Positions 34,401 through 44,895 of a stretch of DNA of 64,000 bases are shown piece after piece. A model generated the notes under the pieces. That model did not search any database and was not told the DNA's origin. It saw nothing but the letters and a program-made list of their open reading frames with translations. The position numbers and the translations under genes are program-made. The first letter of the stretch is position 1; each line of letters begins with the position of its first letter. Location: assembly GCA_009667805.1 (NCBI GenBank), contig CM019063.1:356195307-356259306 (forward strand), given 5' to 3'. The DNA is from Leptobrachium leishanense (Eukaryota; Chordata; Amphibia; Anura; Megophryidae).

Positions 34401-35216
34401 GAGTTGTAGCGTTGTTGTCACGTCATCCCGATCTACAATGAGTGAGTCATTGAGTCTCCAATTCCCCATACCCCTCGGTGGAAAAGCAGCCTCAAAAGTA
34501 AGCGTAAGTGGAGCATGGTCAGACCACGTAATGATGCCAATGGTCGCCTCCAGGAGACGAGACAAAGCTGAGCTATGTATCAAACACAAGTCAATTCTAC
34601 TATATGAGGAATGGACATGAGAAAAATATGTGTAATCACGTGTATTGGGGTGACATATCCTCCAAGTATAATATAGTTCAAACGAATGCATGAATTCCCG
34701 TAGTTGTTTGCTAGAGGATGGGGGGGAGCGGGAGTGGGAGCGGGATTGGCTCGTCTGGGTATCAACGTCGGGGTCAGGGGTGCAATTAAAATCCCCACAT
34801 AGAAACATCGTACCACTAGACATTTTTTTCACTACCAAAATCTTTCCGCAGATAAGAAACCGGATTATCATTAGGGAGATATAGGTTAGCAATAGTGATT
34901 GGTAATTCGTTCAGCGTGCCCACAAGAATCACAAGGCGGCCCAACGGATCAGCATACTGAGCCGAACACACAAAGGTCCAGTCTCTAAGGAACAGGATCG
35001 AGACACCTTTGGACTTCGTCAGAGCAGTGGAGTGGTAGGCATCAGTGTACAAGCGCGATTTCAAAAACGGCGGACGTCTCCTACAAAAATGAGTCTCTTG
35101 CAAACATCCATAGCCGGTTGAGACTTCTGCAGGTCGCGAAATAAAGCATGGCGTTTGTACGGAGTGTTCAAGCCTCGAACATTTAAGGAATAAATCTGGA
35201 ATTGAGGTTTACTCAT
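31424..35216 (-). pseudogene. L1 element 2 ORF2, endonuclease-RT, frameshifted
   Basis: The ATG at 35216 begins MSKPQFQIYSLNVRGLN, an L1 endonuclease N-terminus. Segments with MQETHF (about 35103) and GVSILFLRDW follow, then FLCGDFNCTPDPDVD (about 34800) and WSDHAPLTL (about 34510). The RT includes KNKAPGPDGFTNLYYQVF (about 33780), TGFVPGRQTCDNTRHF (about 33500), LALDTEKAFDCLHW (about 33380) and FTDDILLF (about 33085), with both catalytic aspartates. The C-terminus reads RHWRSSLCPSMKEV and FYDTWEGW (about 31480). The frame shifts near 34990, 34170, 33100, 32360 and 31830. Nearly all domains survive, so this is a recent loss. Confidence 0.88.
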
Positions 35217-35775
35217 CTTTGGTTACACCCAGCCCTCTAGATCTCACAACGGTCAGTACAGATAATCTCCGCGGGAGAATGGAAGGACTCCCCTGCTCAC
35301 AAGAACGCCCAGAACTGTATATCATAGTGCATAGCAAACAAACAAACAATACATACATAGGTCGAACCAGAAAAAAACAAAAAGAAAAAGAGGAAAAGAA
35401 AAAAACCCGACCAAACATCAGAAAACCCCCCCAAAAAAAACCTTCACTCCATGAGCGTAGCTGAGTGGAGTCAATCAACACAGCAGATTGGTATAAGTAG
35501 GAAAAAAAAACACAAGGTCAAGAAAAAACTCCAGTAGGGGAAACAACAGTCCCAACTCTACCTGAGAAGGTGACCGCGCCAATTTACAGGCCATTGGAAG
35601 GCCTCGGGGCTAGCCGAATAAAAGAACAGGCCCCCAGGAGCGCCTCCATTAAGGTGGATCAGAAGGGGTCAGTCTGGTATCCGTGAAGGAGTTCTAACGC
35701 CCAAGGAGACGGAAAACAACACGACGGAATAATAGAAGCACGCCCGAAAGTTGGATAACGCAGGGCCAAAGCACC

Positions 35776-36702
35776 TCATTTTGGCCGGACCCGGTGCCAC
35801 TCTGGAGAGACTTTCAGCGGCAAAGAGGATTCCTCCCGAGGGGGAGTAAACTCAGACACGACTTTCCATTCCATCAGGAAGCTCATGCCAGTGAGGGGAT
35901 CAGGGACAACGTGCAAGACTCCCTCCCGCCATAACAAGATCTTTGTGGGAAATCCCCATCGATACGCCATGTTGTGGGCACGCAAAATTTTCGTGAAGGA
36001 TGAAAATTCCCTTCTTTTAGACATGGTAGCTGTTGACAGGTCTGCGTAAAAAGAAACTTTGGCATACGGAGAAGGCAGAGGCATAGATTTCAGTGACGCT
36101 CTCATTAATGCTTCTTTAACATGGAAAAAGTGCACCCGGACTAGAACATCTCTAGAAGCTGAGGGCGGCAGGTTCTTGGCACGTGGCAGTCTGTGTGCCC
36201 GATCCATCAGGAAATCTTGTGGCGAGTACGTTGGTACCAGGATCTGGAAAAGTTCCATAATATAAGGCTGAAGGTCAGCAGGGGTTACTGCCTCCGGAAT
36301 GCCCCTGATCCGTACATTATTACGCCGTGAACGGTCTTCCAAATCGGCTAATTTCGTTGCCATGGTGTCATGTGCTGTCTGCAAAGCTATATGGCGATCC
36401 ACCAAGTCATTATGGGCTAAACATAAGTAGTCTGTCTTAGACTCCAAAGAGTCAGTCCTCTCACCCAGGTCTTGTACATCGCACCTCAGCTCCTGCAGCG
36501 CCTCTTTAAGATCTGTTTGTATAGTAGATCGAAGTTCTTGCAGCATGGCATGTAGTCTGCTTTCTGAAGGTGGTGAGGTGTCAGACATGCAGGATGGGCC
36601 TGCAGCAGCCGCTTCCATTGTAAGAGAGGAAACAGAGGAGGGAGATCCGCCATCTTGGGCCTCACGAACCCGATCTTTTTTCACCGATTTTGCTGGTTCC
36701 AA
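35776..36702 (-). CDS. L1 element 2 ORF1 protein, apparently intact
   Basis: The 308-codon frame from ATG 36702 has the order expected of an L1 ORF1 RNA-binding chaperone. It has a low-complexity N-terminus, then a long heptad coiled coil (residues about 50-125, with MLQELRSTIQTDLKEALQEL). An RRM contains NNVRIRGIPEAV and DRAHRLPRAK (about 130-215), and a C-terminal domain contains RAHNMAYRWGFPTKIL (about 237-255). It has no internal stops, unlike ORF2. Intactness reflects young age rather than a host function. It trimerises and coats L1 RNA in known relatives. Confidence 0.85.
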   Translation of the reverse strand: MEPAKSVKKDRVREAQDGGSPSSVSSLTMEAAAAGPSCMSDTSPPSESRLHAMLQELRSTIQTDLKEALQELRCDVQDLGERTDSLESKTDYLCLAHNDLVDRHIALQTAHDTMATKLADLEDRSRRNNVRIRGIPEAVTPADLQPYIMELFQILVPTYSPQDFLMDRAHRLPRAKNLPPSASRDVLVRVHFFHVKEALMRASLKSMPLPSPYAKVSFYADLSTATMSKRREFSSFTKILRAHNMAYRWGFPTKILLWREGVLHVVPDPLTGMSFLMEWKVVSEFTPPREESSLPLKVSPEWHRVRPK

Positions 36703-36921
36703 TGCTCATTGCGCCTTGGGGGGCACCATCTGGGGGCCAGGAAGTGTCATCCACCTGTGGGTGAAGTTTCAGCCCCGGGGTTGCTGTTATTTAGCCGCAA
36801 GAATTGAAAATTCAGCGACGGTCACAGGAGCTCTCCTTACATGCGACCGGGCACTGCAACAACCGGCCACGCCCCTATCAAATGAATTTTAAGGAATGTA
36901 TCACGAATGATTATTATTTTT

Positions 36922-37120
36922 TTGAGAAAGTATTTTACCAGGAAGGATACATTGAGATTTCTCTCGTGTTCAAGTATGTCCTGAGTGGCGAGTATGTACG
37001 GTTAGGTGTCTTGCCCAAGGGCACTTACTGGAGAGGTGCTCGTCGGGATCGAAACCATGTCTCCACAGGCTCTCTTCACGCAGAGCAGTGATGTTACCTT
37101 TACTCCACCCAGCCGGTGAA
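36922..37120 (-). mobile_element. tRNA-derived SINE, minus strand
   Basis: On the minus strand a GGTTTCGATCCCG block (about 37045-37057) fits a tRNA-type B box, and an A-box-like stretch lies about 50 bp before it (near 37100). CCTTGGGCAAGACACCTAAC and a body ending ATCCTTCCTGGTAAAATACTTT follow. A 3' fragment of the same family lies at 38812-38890 on the plus strand. RNA polymerase III promoter function is inferred from the boxes. Confidence 0.7.
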
Positions 37121-38811
37121 TGAATGCTTTGGATAATCCTGCAGACATATCTCTAGATATAAATAATGAGTGTTTCGTGCATCCACGCCGCGACAAAATA
37201 TGCTGGTGCTTTATAAATACAGAATAATAAAATTGGTAGGTGCTGCATAGAATGCTTTTATATATTAGGTTATTACCTGGTCATATATATTAATTCCTTT
37301 AGGATTTTGATCTTCAGGAGACCTCTGCTGGACAGGTGTCCGGAGCAACTAGTTAAATATTGGGGAAAAGAATAAAATGACCCACCAATCACAAGGTTAA
37401 GCTACTCCCTTGTAGGCCAGTCTTTAGATAAAAGAAATCTGGAATATAAATAGGGGGCGAGTTTTAGAAAAGAGGGGAAGAAAAGAAAGTGCCAGATACC
37501 ATCAGGGCCACCAACAAATTCCACTAAGACCCACCCGATTGTAAAGTATAATTGAATAATTTAAACTTTATAGCTCTTTTCAAATTGCATTGTCACTGCT
37601 TTATATGTTCATCACCTATTAAAAAAGGAAGTAATTATTTTGCTGTTGAAGCCTAAACAGTAGAATAGTATCATCCTTTCCGTTCTACTGCAGAGGAACG
37701 CTAAAGGGAGAAAACTATTGCAGGCTTGCTCCCCTTAATTTAGCAAGTTTATTAAGGCTTCAAGAATGCCGTGTTTGGACATCTAAAGATAATTCTTGTC
37801 CCCATTGTGATATAAGCTGCAACGGAGAAATGGCTTTTATAGATCAAGTTGCCATCAGCCCCATTAGAATCACGAACGTAACCCGATTCCACACATTGCA
37901 ATCGCAACTATTGAATGTATGTTATGTCAATAGGAAGTTTTTTGTTAACTCATGCTGAATAAATTGCTGAGTCTAGATTGCAAGTGATTAAATATACATG
38001 TTATCTTGCTTGGTCCATCATGTGTGTTACAGAGTAACTGCAGTGAATGATATTGTAAGAAGAGTATTGATGCTGTGATTAATCTGTAGAAGAGATAGTC
38101 TACCTAGCGAGTGTGTTATGCATCTCCCTGAAGGAAGCGGCCTTTAGTGAATCGGTCCTCAATACTAAATTGTGCAGCAGGTGATGCACCAGTAACAGTA
38201 TTTTTAGCCAGGTTGAGGATTGTTTTATAAATGGGAGAAATTTAAGTGGGTAGAATAGAACTTGGTGTTTAAGAATTGATTCGTGCATATGTGGGGTGCA
38301 GTCTATAAACCTAAGCGGTTTGTGTCCATTAGATTGCATGTCGCAGTATTGCTAATAATCACTACCTAGAATTACTTTTAAAATTGTATCTTGCTGATCA
38401 GTTGAAGACTGTATGATTACATTTTTATTTGAATTGTTTTACCGTTACGCAGTCTCATATCTTTAATGATTTTATTGTGTCTAAAAATATCTACATAGCC
38501 TCAAAAGAACTTGGGATAACGCGCTATATATTTGTTAAGACGTATAAAGAACCCAGCCGGCTTGGTTGTTAATCCATATTTTAAGGGTAAATGACCAAAT
38601 TATACCATTGGTATTGAAGGCACTGTCATGATACTATGAGAAAATTTATTAACATACCTCAATGGGAAATGCACCTGTCAACATGTAACATAAGGACTAT
38701 TTTAGTTACATATTTATTTTCTGTTAATCTGTTAATCTATTTGTGGTGTTTTTTAATATCTTACATTATATTACTTAGTATTTCTGTAACAGCTCTAACA
38801 TTTCAATGTTC
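37121..38811. other. No gene or recognised element
   Basis: This is AT-rich sequence without long open frames, tandem repeats or family motifs that I can name. A short GCTTTATAAATACAGAAT tail-like motif is at about 37208. Confidence 0.5.
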
Positions 38812-38895
38812 TTGAACCCAGGACATACTTGAAAACGAGAGAAATCTCAATGTATCCTTCCTGGTAAAATACTTTATAAATAAATAAAATACAAG
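38812..38895 (+). mobile_element. 3' fragment of the tRNA-derived SINE
   Basis: The segment matches the reverse complement of 36922-36985 (CCAGGACATACTTGAAAACG through TGGTAAAATACTTTATAAAT), with a TAAA/ATAA tail. It lies in inverted orientation to the longer copy at 36.9 kb, and the pair could be mistaken for transposon termini. Confidence 0.75.
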
Positions 38896-38925
38896 TATAA
38901 ATAACCCTGACAATGTGCGCTTATT

Positions 38926-39635
38926 TGTCACGTCTCGGCCTTGCCCCCTGGTGGTGAAGGGTCTTCATGTTTGCTTTTCCCCTATGGTGTGTCTGGCTGT
39001 GCTGTTTAGGGCTGATCTGGGGTTCTGTTGTGATCTCCTGGTCTGGGGTCACATGGCCCAATCACACAGACCCACTCCCTATATATTCCCAGCAGCACAG
39101 AGCCTCATTGACTGTTTGTGGAGTTTGATGGTGGTTCTGTCTGGTTCGTGTTTCCTGAGTTGCTGCAAAGCATTCCTGTTCAAGTGTTTTCTGGTTCTGA
39201 CCTCGACTTTATTTTTGACTATCCCTTCTACTCCCCCCTGGTACCGTAGATTTCTGATCTGTTGCCAACCTCTGCCTGATTGACGATTCTTGTATGTTTC
39301 ATGTTTTATGTACCTTGTCTGTCTTAGTTTAGTATATTATTCAGAGTCCGCTTATAAGGACCTCTTTTAGTATAGTCTGTCTGTTTTGTTTACGGTCCTG
39401 CAGCCTGCTCCCTTCACGGATTGTCAAGTGTATCTTTGTGTTTCTGAGTGTCCTAAGTTGTCTGTCGGTCTTGAAGCCTTCGGAGCTTGGTGGCAATTCT
39501 GTTCTGTTTTTTGGTGCTCCTTGGTTTTGGAGAAATCCGTCTGTCCTTGTGTCCAGTCAGTTACTCACCTGCCTTAAGGGCTTCATCTCATGTTCCAAGC
39601 CACCACGATGGCCCAAGCAGGGACTAACCGTTACA
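38926..39635. mobile_element. Solo LTR, 710 bp, unknown family
   Basis: It begins TGTCACG and ends CGTTACA, an imperfect seven-base inverted repeat. A perfect 5 bp target duplication, TTATT, flanks it (38921-38925 and 39636-39640). A CTATATATTCCCAGC stretch near 39080 may be a promoter on the plus strand. It has no similarity by eye to the TGTAGCGCT LTR family. Confidence 0.75.
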
Positions 39636-39640
39636 TTATT

Positions 39641-41634
39641 GAATTGACACTATCAACTTTTACAGAATTCCTATTTACCAAGTTTGTCTTGATGCCTATA
39701 AAAGAGGCATGTAAATAAATATATGTTCATTGTATGAACACATTAATCAGAATTATCTGTTTTCCCTGTGAATCCTCCACTACATATCATTGACACATTC
39801 AATGCTCTATGTTCCACATCGCACAATATTTTGCTCCAACACCCCAGCACCATCCTAGTATGTCATACATGGTCCTGACATCAGCTCCTAGACTACCAAA
39901 CGGACAAAAAAAATTCACTTTATTTTCTCTACTTTTACCCCTCTATTGTTTCGCCGAGATCACATATTTAGCATCCACTCTACGACTTCTGGGACTTAGA
40001 ATCTGATCCCACCACACACTCTAGTGCACAATTATCGGTCCCACCACAAGCCATATGCTTTAGCATTTTAGATCACTACATCGTTAGGTATTGACCCAAA
40101 TATGCATCCCACCATAATCTGTTGCTATAGAATGTTCTGTATTTTCTCCATTTCCCCCTTTCTGCATCTCATTGCAGATTTATTTTCCCTTCCATTAATG
40201 TTTTATCTACCGCATTTGAGGAATGAGTCCAAGTATTACTCCCCTCGGAGGATGTAAGTGACTGTTGCTTAGATTTAGTAAGTGTAGTCGGAGAAAATGG
40301 CTCTATTAACCTACAGAGCAAGGGTATCTGGTCCTAACCTATTCTCAGGTTAGCATTTATATCTTTCTGCAGGAAGTTTGTACAGTGGATATGATATATG
40401 GCTCACTGGTATATAGTAAAATTGAGATGCAGTTATTCACAGATATGGTGATCAACAATTCACATATAGTTTAGAGAGAAAAATGGTCCTGTGAATTAGT
40501 CACAGGGTCTACTGCCCTCTTGTGGATATGAGGGTTACGGCTTTCATATTCACACAGTTTCTTTATATCACAGTTTAGGGAGTGATGGCTTCACATAAAA
40601 ATACACCATATACCTTTTGTACACCTTTTGTTATAACCAGTAAATGCAAAATGGAGATGTATTACATAAATCGGTGTCTTTTTCAATAAAAGATGTATTA
40701 TATGCACATATATTTAGCAGTCTTGTGCGTATGATGGGAGTGCGCGTAGTCCTTGGTCTAGTAAAAAGAAACCTTTAGGCTCTGTTATGCCTATAGAAGT
40801 CCTATATTTCAGGGTGTCCGTGTATCTGCAGATGCCGTCAAACGTATGTACTTGTTCTTAGTACAGTGGGTCTCTTTGGGTTCCAGAGACTCTGCTCCTC
40901 TTTCACCTCCAAAATATAAGCCAGAGAAAGGAGAGAGCGTGCGTTCTGATATGTGAATGGTAAATAAATCAGAAGATAGAATCGCACTTACGTGGTAAGG
41001 AGCTAGAAGTAGTCTTCGCTCAAACTTTACACTTTGTTAGCCCATAAATGTGGCCAAACTTCCCTTCTTTCTGCTCTAATGCTCCTCTCCTTAAACTGCA
41101 CGGCCCAGGATTCCTGTAAACCTACATTCGCATGGATCACGGGATACCGTTAATCAGTAAAAATGGATAATGGGAGACATGGTTTAAAAGCAAAAAAGGG
41201 GTTTATTGGACTTAAAGTTCAATCACTGCGGGGGGGGGGGTCCACAGGACGTGTTTAGTCGGTGGCAATACTGGCCTCTTCAGCTGTTTTTTTTCCTCTT
41301 TAATATTTGGGGTTACTTAAGCAGAGCAATACCATTTACCCTCACTTAGCAGCAGCACACCATTTACACACTCACGGATTCTAAGGACAAGGCGCCATTA
41401 GAGGATATCCTCTCCCCTTTTTTCAAACAATAAATCCAAGTATTGTTATACAGACTGTGTGGCAGACTAGATCTATATTTCTATCTCTATATAAAAGGTC
41501 TGCCTGTATATATGTGTTTATCTCCTCCATATAGAGTTATGTTCATATTTGTGTCTGACCATTTGGTAAGTTTATTCCTGGGTTCACAGCTGACATGTAA
41601 TCAAAAGGTTTAGCTTTCTCCCTTGGGGGGAGGA
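39641..41634. other. Mostly unassigned; includes a repeat shared with 20.5-20.9 kb
   Basis: There is no gene. Positions 39999-40042 and 40149-40206 match 20873-20915 (direct) and 20551-20605 (inverted). A run of eleven G lies near 41229. The rest is AT-rich and unrecognised. Confidence 0.5.
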
Positions 41635-42390
41635 TGTAACACGTAGCTGAAAAAAGGGAATTTCTTTTGTACACTGCCATAGCAAATCACACCTTAACAG
41701 ACAGATCGGCACCCAGAGCCTGGACCCAATCTTCAAAGACAGGAAACAAAATCCTTGATCTCGAAGGGGGGTCTGGAGGCAAGAGGGACACCTTTTAGGC
41801 AATAAAAGATTAATTGACAAGCTTACTGAGCGTGACAGAGAATTGCACGCTGGGAAATGAAGTCCAGGACACTGGGCCACTTATGGGTGGGGGCTGGAAA
41901 GATCAGGAAGTTTATAAATTCGGAACACTGGCCATGTGCTTTGGCTGATCACTTGGGGTTCCTTCTATAAAGAGGACTGATCTGTCCATGCTCTATCTCT
42001 AGACTCCAGGAGGCCATAGAGGAATAGTTCTTTGTAAGTAACGCTCTATGGTTAAACCTTTTTCTTTATATTCTGCTGTGTATTGTATAAGTAATTGATT
42101 TATTCTAGTTATGATTTTTTTATGTAGCTAAGCACTGATTTTTCTATCCTAAATAAACAAAAAGTATTTAAGTTTTGACTCTGGCTGATCAAATCCACGC
42201 TAACTAAGAGATTGGGAGAATTGCTATTTGCCTTAAGCTCGGTTATATATAAGAAATTGCGTGTTGCGGTCGTCAGGAAACGGCAGGGAATTGTGGGAAT
42301 TGTAGTCACTGTCCGAGTCTAGGATAGTGCGGCTGCTAAGCCCAGCGTCTCCTGTTGCGACGCCTAGGGTCCGTGAGGACTGGTGGCAGC
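41635..42390 (+). other. Possible LTR with promoter and poly(A) signal
   Basis: It begins TGTAACACG. A TTCTATAAAGAGG TATA-like box is at about 41965 and AATAAACAAAAAG at about 42152, the spacing of a retroviral U3-R layout. It ends around ACTGGTGGCAGCG at 42380, which could be a primer-binding region. No coding region or paired LTR is seen before Gypsy element 2 begins at 42672. Tentative. Confidence 0.3.
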
Positions 42391-42671
42391 GTTACTAATA
42401 GAATAAGAAAGTGAGTTCCAGGATTGTGGGAGACGTAGTTATTTTGCGCTTCAGGAGAAGACTGGCGCTGTGTTGCAATCCTGGGATCAGTATATCGCGC
42501 TCTACGTGCCTGTTGTGAGAGGTAGTGTGGCCGGGACGGGTAGAGAGGTGCGCGTAATTATCTGGGTCTAGTATAGATAGATAGTGCGCGGCTTAACCCG
42601 GCGTCCTTGCGCAGCAGCGCGCGTAGTTGGGACGTGACAGACTGTTTTTAATTTATTTTTTCCTTTGCTTG

Positions 42672-43353
42672 TGTAGCGCTGTTTAAAAACTCTGTTGATG
42701 TATTGCTCGGGTTTGGCCAGAGGGAGACAAGCGCAATGTAAAGTATACTGGACACAACGGGACTACGTTTTCCATCATGCTTTGCGGCGGGGACAGGAAG
42801 TGGGTGGGAGAGAGCGAAGAACATCTGCAGCCTCGTGCAAAGGAGAGCCAGTGTGAGGTCTTGGAGCCAATACGGCTCACCTACATGTGAGTGCAACACT
42901 TAAATTGATTACTACTATACCCTAACGGCATTGCACTAGGGGAGTGTATTGTTCTTTTTTCCTGTGATTTACTGCAGAGAAAAGTTTCTGAAGACAACAA
43001 CTGCATTGGGGGTACATGGGCACCTGAATGTCTTTGAAGACCCATAATTATCATCCATCCTATAATACCCGGATACCTGAATAACACACACACCTTTTTG
43101 GGACATTACTTTTACGGGACTTACATTCCAGAAACTAAGGGGTTAAACTTTCCTTTTGCCGCCGCGTGTTTTTCTCGCATTACGAAATCCTGTCATTCAT
43201 ATACTGTATTCACATTACTGATCCCAATAAAGCGGCATATATAAAGTATATAATCTATAAAATCCACAACAGTGCTGGTGTATATTTATTCCCGTGTGTG
43301 GTGAGACTAACCCGAGGTTAAATTCAGCGGCTCCTCCGGGAGTGAGCGCTACA
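42672..43353 (+). repeat. 5' LTR of Gypsy element 2, chimeric
   Basis: The first ~195 bp and the last ~280 bp match the 3' LTR. About 42868-43070 does not match the corresponding ~460 bp of the 3' LTR. The segment 43218-43241, which contains AATAAA, is the exact reverse complement of 49568-49591 in the 3' LTR. Confidence 0.85.
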
Positions 43354-43412
43354 CGTGGGGGCTCGTTCCAGGATTACAGTCTCTATAATAAACCACATTT
43401 AAAGGGTTAATT

Positions 43413-44895
43413 ATGGATCCAGACACTGCTGCCAAATGGTGTGAGGAGCAAAGTAGTCAGAGTTAAGGATAGTCATGGATATTCCTGCAGACACTTGGGC
43501 CGAAGATCAGATTCGCCGGGCCGTGGCCGCGTTGACACAAGATCATTGGGGGTTAATCCTGGACATTAAAGCGAACCTGGATACTTCTCACACGTATGTT
43601 CTTTTTAAGTGGAGAAAGGGTGTTCCAGTGTGTTTTCAGGGCGCAAGCGTAAAGCTGACCGACGAGGTGGAAGTTCAACGGATTCAGCCAAGTGCATCAC
43701 GTGGCGATCCCGCTAATATTCCCGCGCCCAGTCCGCTGGCCATGATCGGGCCTGAATTCATAGTGGCTATTGGAGATTTGCTGGCTAAATGCCAAAGAAC
43801 AAGCCCTCCACACACTAACTTTGGTTATCGAAGGTTGAGGAATTTTACAGGAAACGTACCAATTCCGGCGGGAGAAGAAACCTTTGAAGAATGGGTAGAA
43901 CAGGCGATGCAGGCTCTGGATGAGTGGGATGTCCCTGAAGCACAAAAGAATCAAAGAATCACTGAGAGCTTAAAGGGACCTGCATCAGTGTCTGTCAGAA
44001 ACCTGAAATTGAGTAAGCAAGACTGCACTGCTTTAGATTGCCCAAAGACTTCCTGTAATACATTTTGCTAAACAGAAAAGGCTGCTGAGCTCATGTACCA
44101 GTATGAACACACCTACCAGCAAAAAGGTGAGAAGATGACTGAATATATGAGGCACCTAGATAAGATTCTGCACCAGATACTTCTTAAGAAAGGGGCCGAA
44201 CCGGCCACAATAGATAAAATCCGAATGCAGCAGATATTGAGGGGCGCTCAACCTCTAGATCCTGTGATGCTACAGCTGAGAACCAGAGAAGGTAACCGAG
44301 AATTGAAATACCTGGAACGGATTCGAGCCGTTAGAGAGGAAGAGGCTCTGCTAGAAGAAAAGTCTTTAAGGAGAGGAGAAAGAGCTTACGCACAACCAGT
44401 AAGGCATAACGAATATCTGCAAACTGAAGAGTATTCGTTGGACGCCTATGGATCTGAAGCTGACGACAAGAGCATCTGTTAGTTCCTATATCCACAGAGA
44501 GTACTGCCAAAGAACCAACCTTTCCTGCATATAGTGAGTTACACAAAACCGTTAAGGTACAAGAAGCTCAAGCTGAGCTGTTACAAGCACACACTGACCT
44601 GTGCCGCGTACTTTTGAAGGTGGCAGAGACACAGACAGATATGCAGAAGTTCCTTCCTGATATGCGAACAACTGGAGTTGCTGTGGCGTCTGGCCAGGGT
44701 CCTTCAACCGAATCACCACAAGCAAGTGCGTCTCCCTCTTCAAAGAAGAGATGTTTCAGTTGTGGGGAAATGGGTCATTTCCGAGCGCAATGCAAAAGCC
44801 AACGACCTGAAGGAAATAGGGTAGAAGAGTTCCTAAAAGCCTTGGAAGGGCTGCTATCTACCTCACAGGCGGGAAACGCCAGAGGGCCCAAGTGA
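43413..44895 (+). pseudogene. Gag of Gypsy element 2, PNMA-like, broken
   Basis: The order is as in element 1: a PNMA-like N-terminus, a capsid-like region (YRRLRNFTGNVPIPAGEE, about 43818), and a CCHC knuckle (CFSCGEMGHFRAQC, about 44754). Frameshifts lie near 43455 (four bases lost relative to element 1), 44040 and 44470-44600. The capsid/coiled-coil junction around 44040-44075 is scrambled relative to element 1. Confidence 0.85.

Larger units (their letters stand above)
31172..36880 (-). mobile_element. Full-length L1 LINE (Tx1-like), element 2
   Basis: A 23 bp near-perfect target duplication (beginning AATGAATTTTAAGGAAT) lies at 31149-31171 and 36881-36903. It bounds a 5.7 kb minus-strand element. 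The 5' end reads GATAGGGGCGTGGCCGG. ORF1 is intact (36702-35776). ORF2 (35216-31424) is broken by frameshifts. It was a complete insertion that has since decayed mildly; the target duplication differs at one position. Confidence 0.95.

Noticed and set aside
37040..37070. A functional tRNA gene
   Set aside because: Only a B-box-like block and a weak A box occur, inside a SINE. No cloverleaf could be drawn.
36922..38895. A 2 kb DNA transposon with ~60 bp inverted termini at 36.92 and 38.88 kb
   Set aside because: The inverted pair is better explained by two copies of one SINE in opposite orientation. The left copy extends with a tRNA-like B box, and no target duplication flanks the pair.
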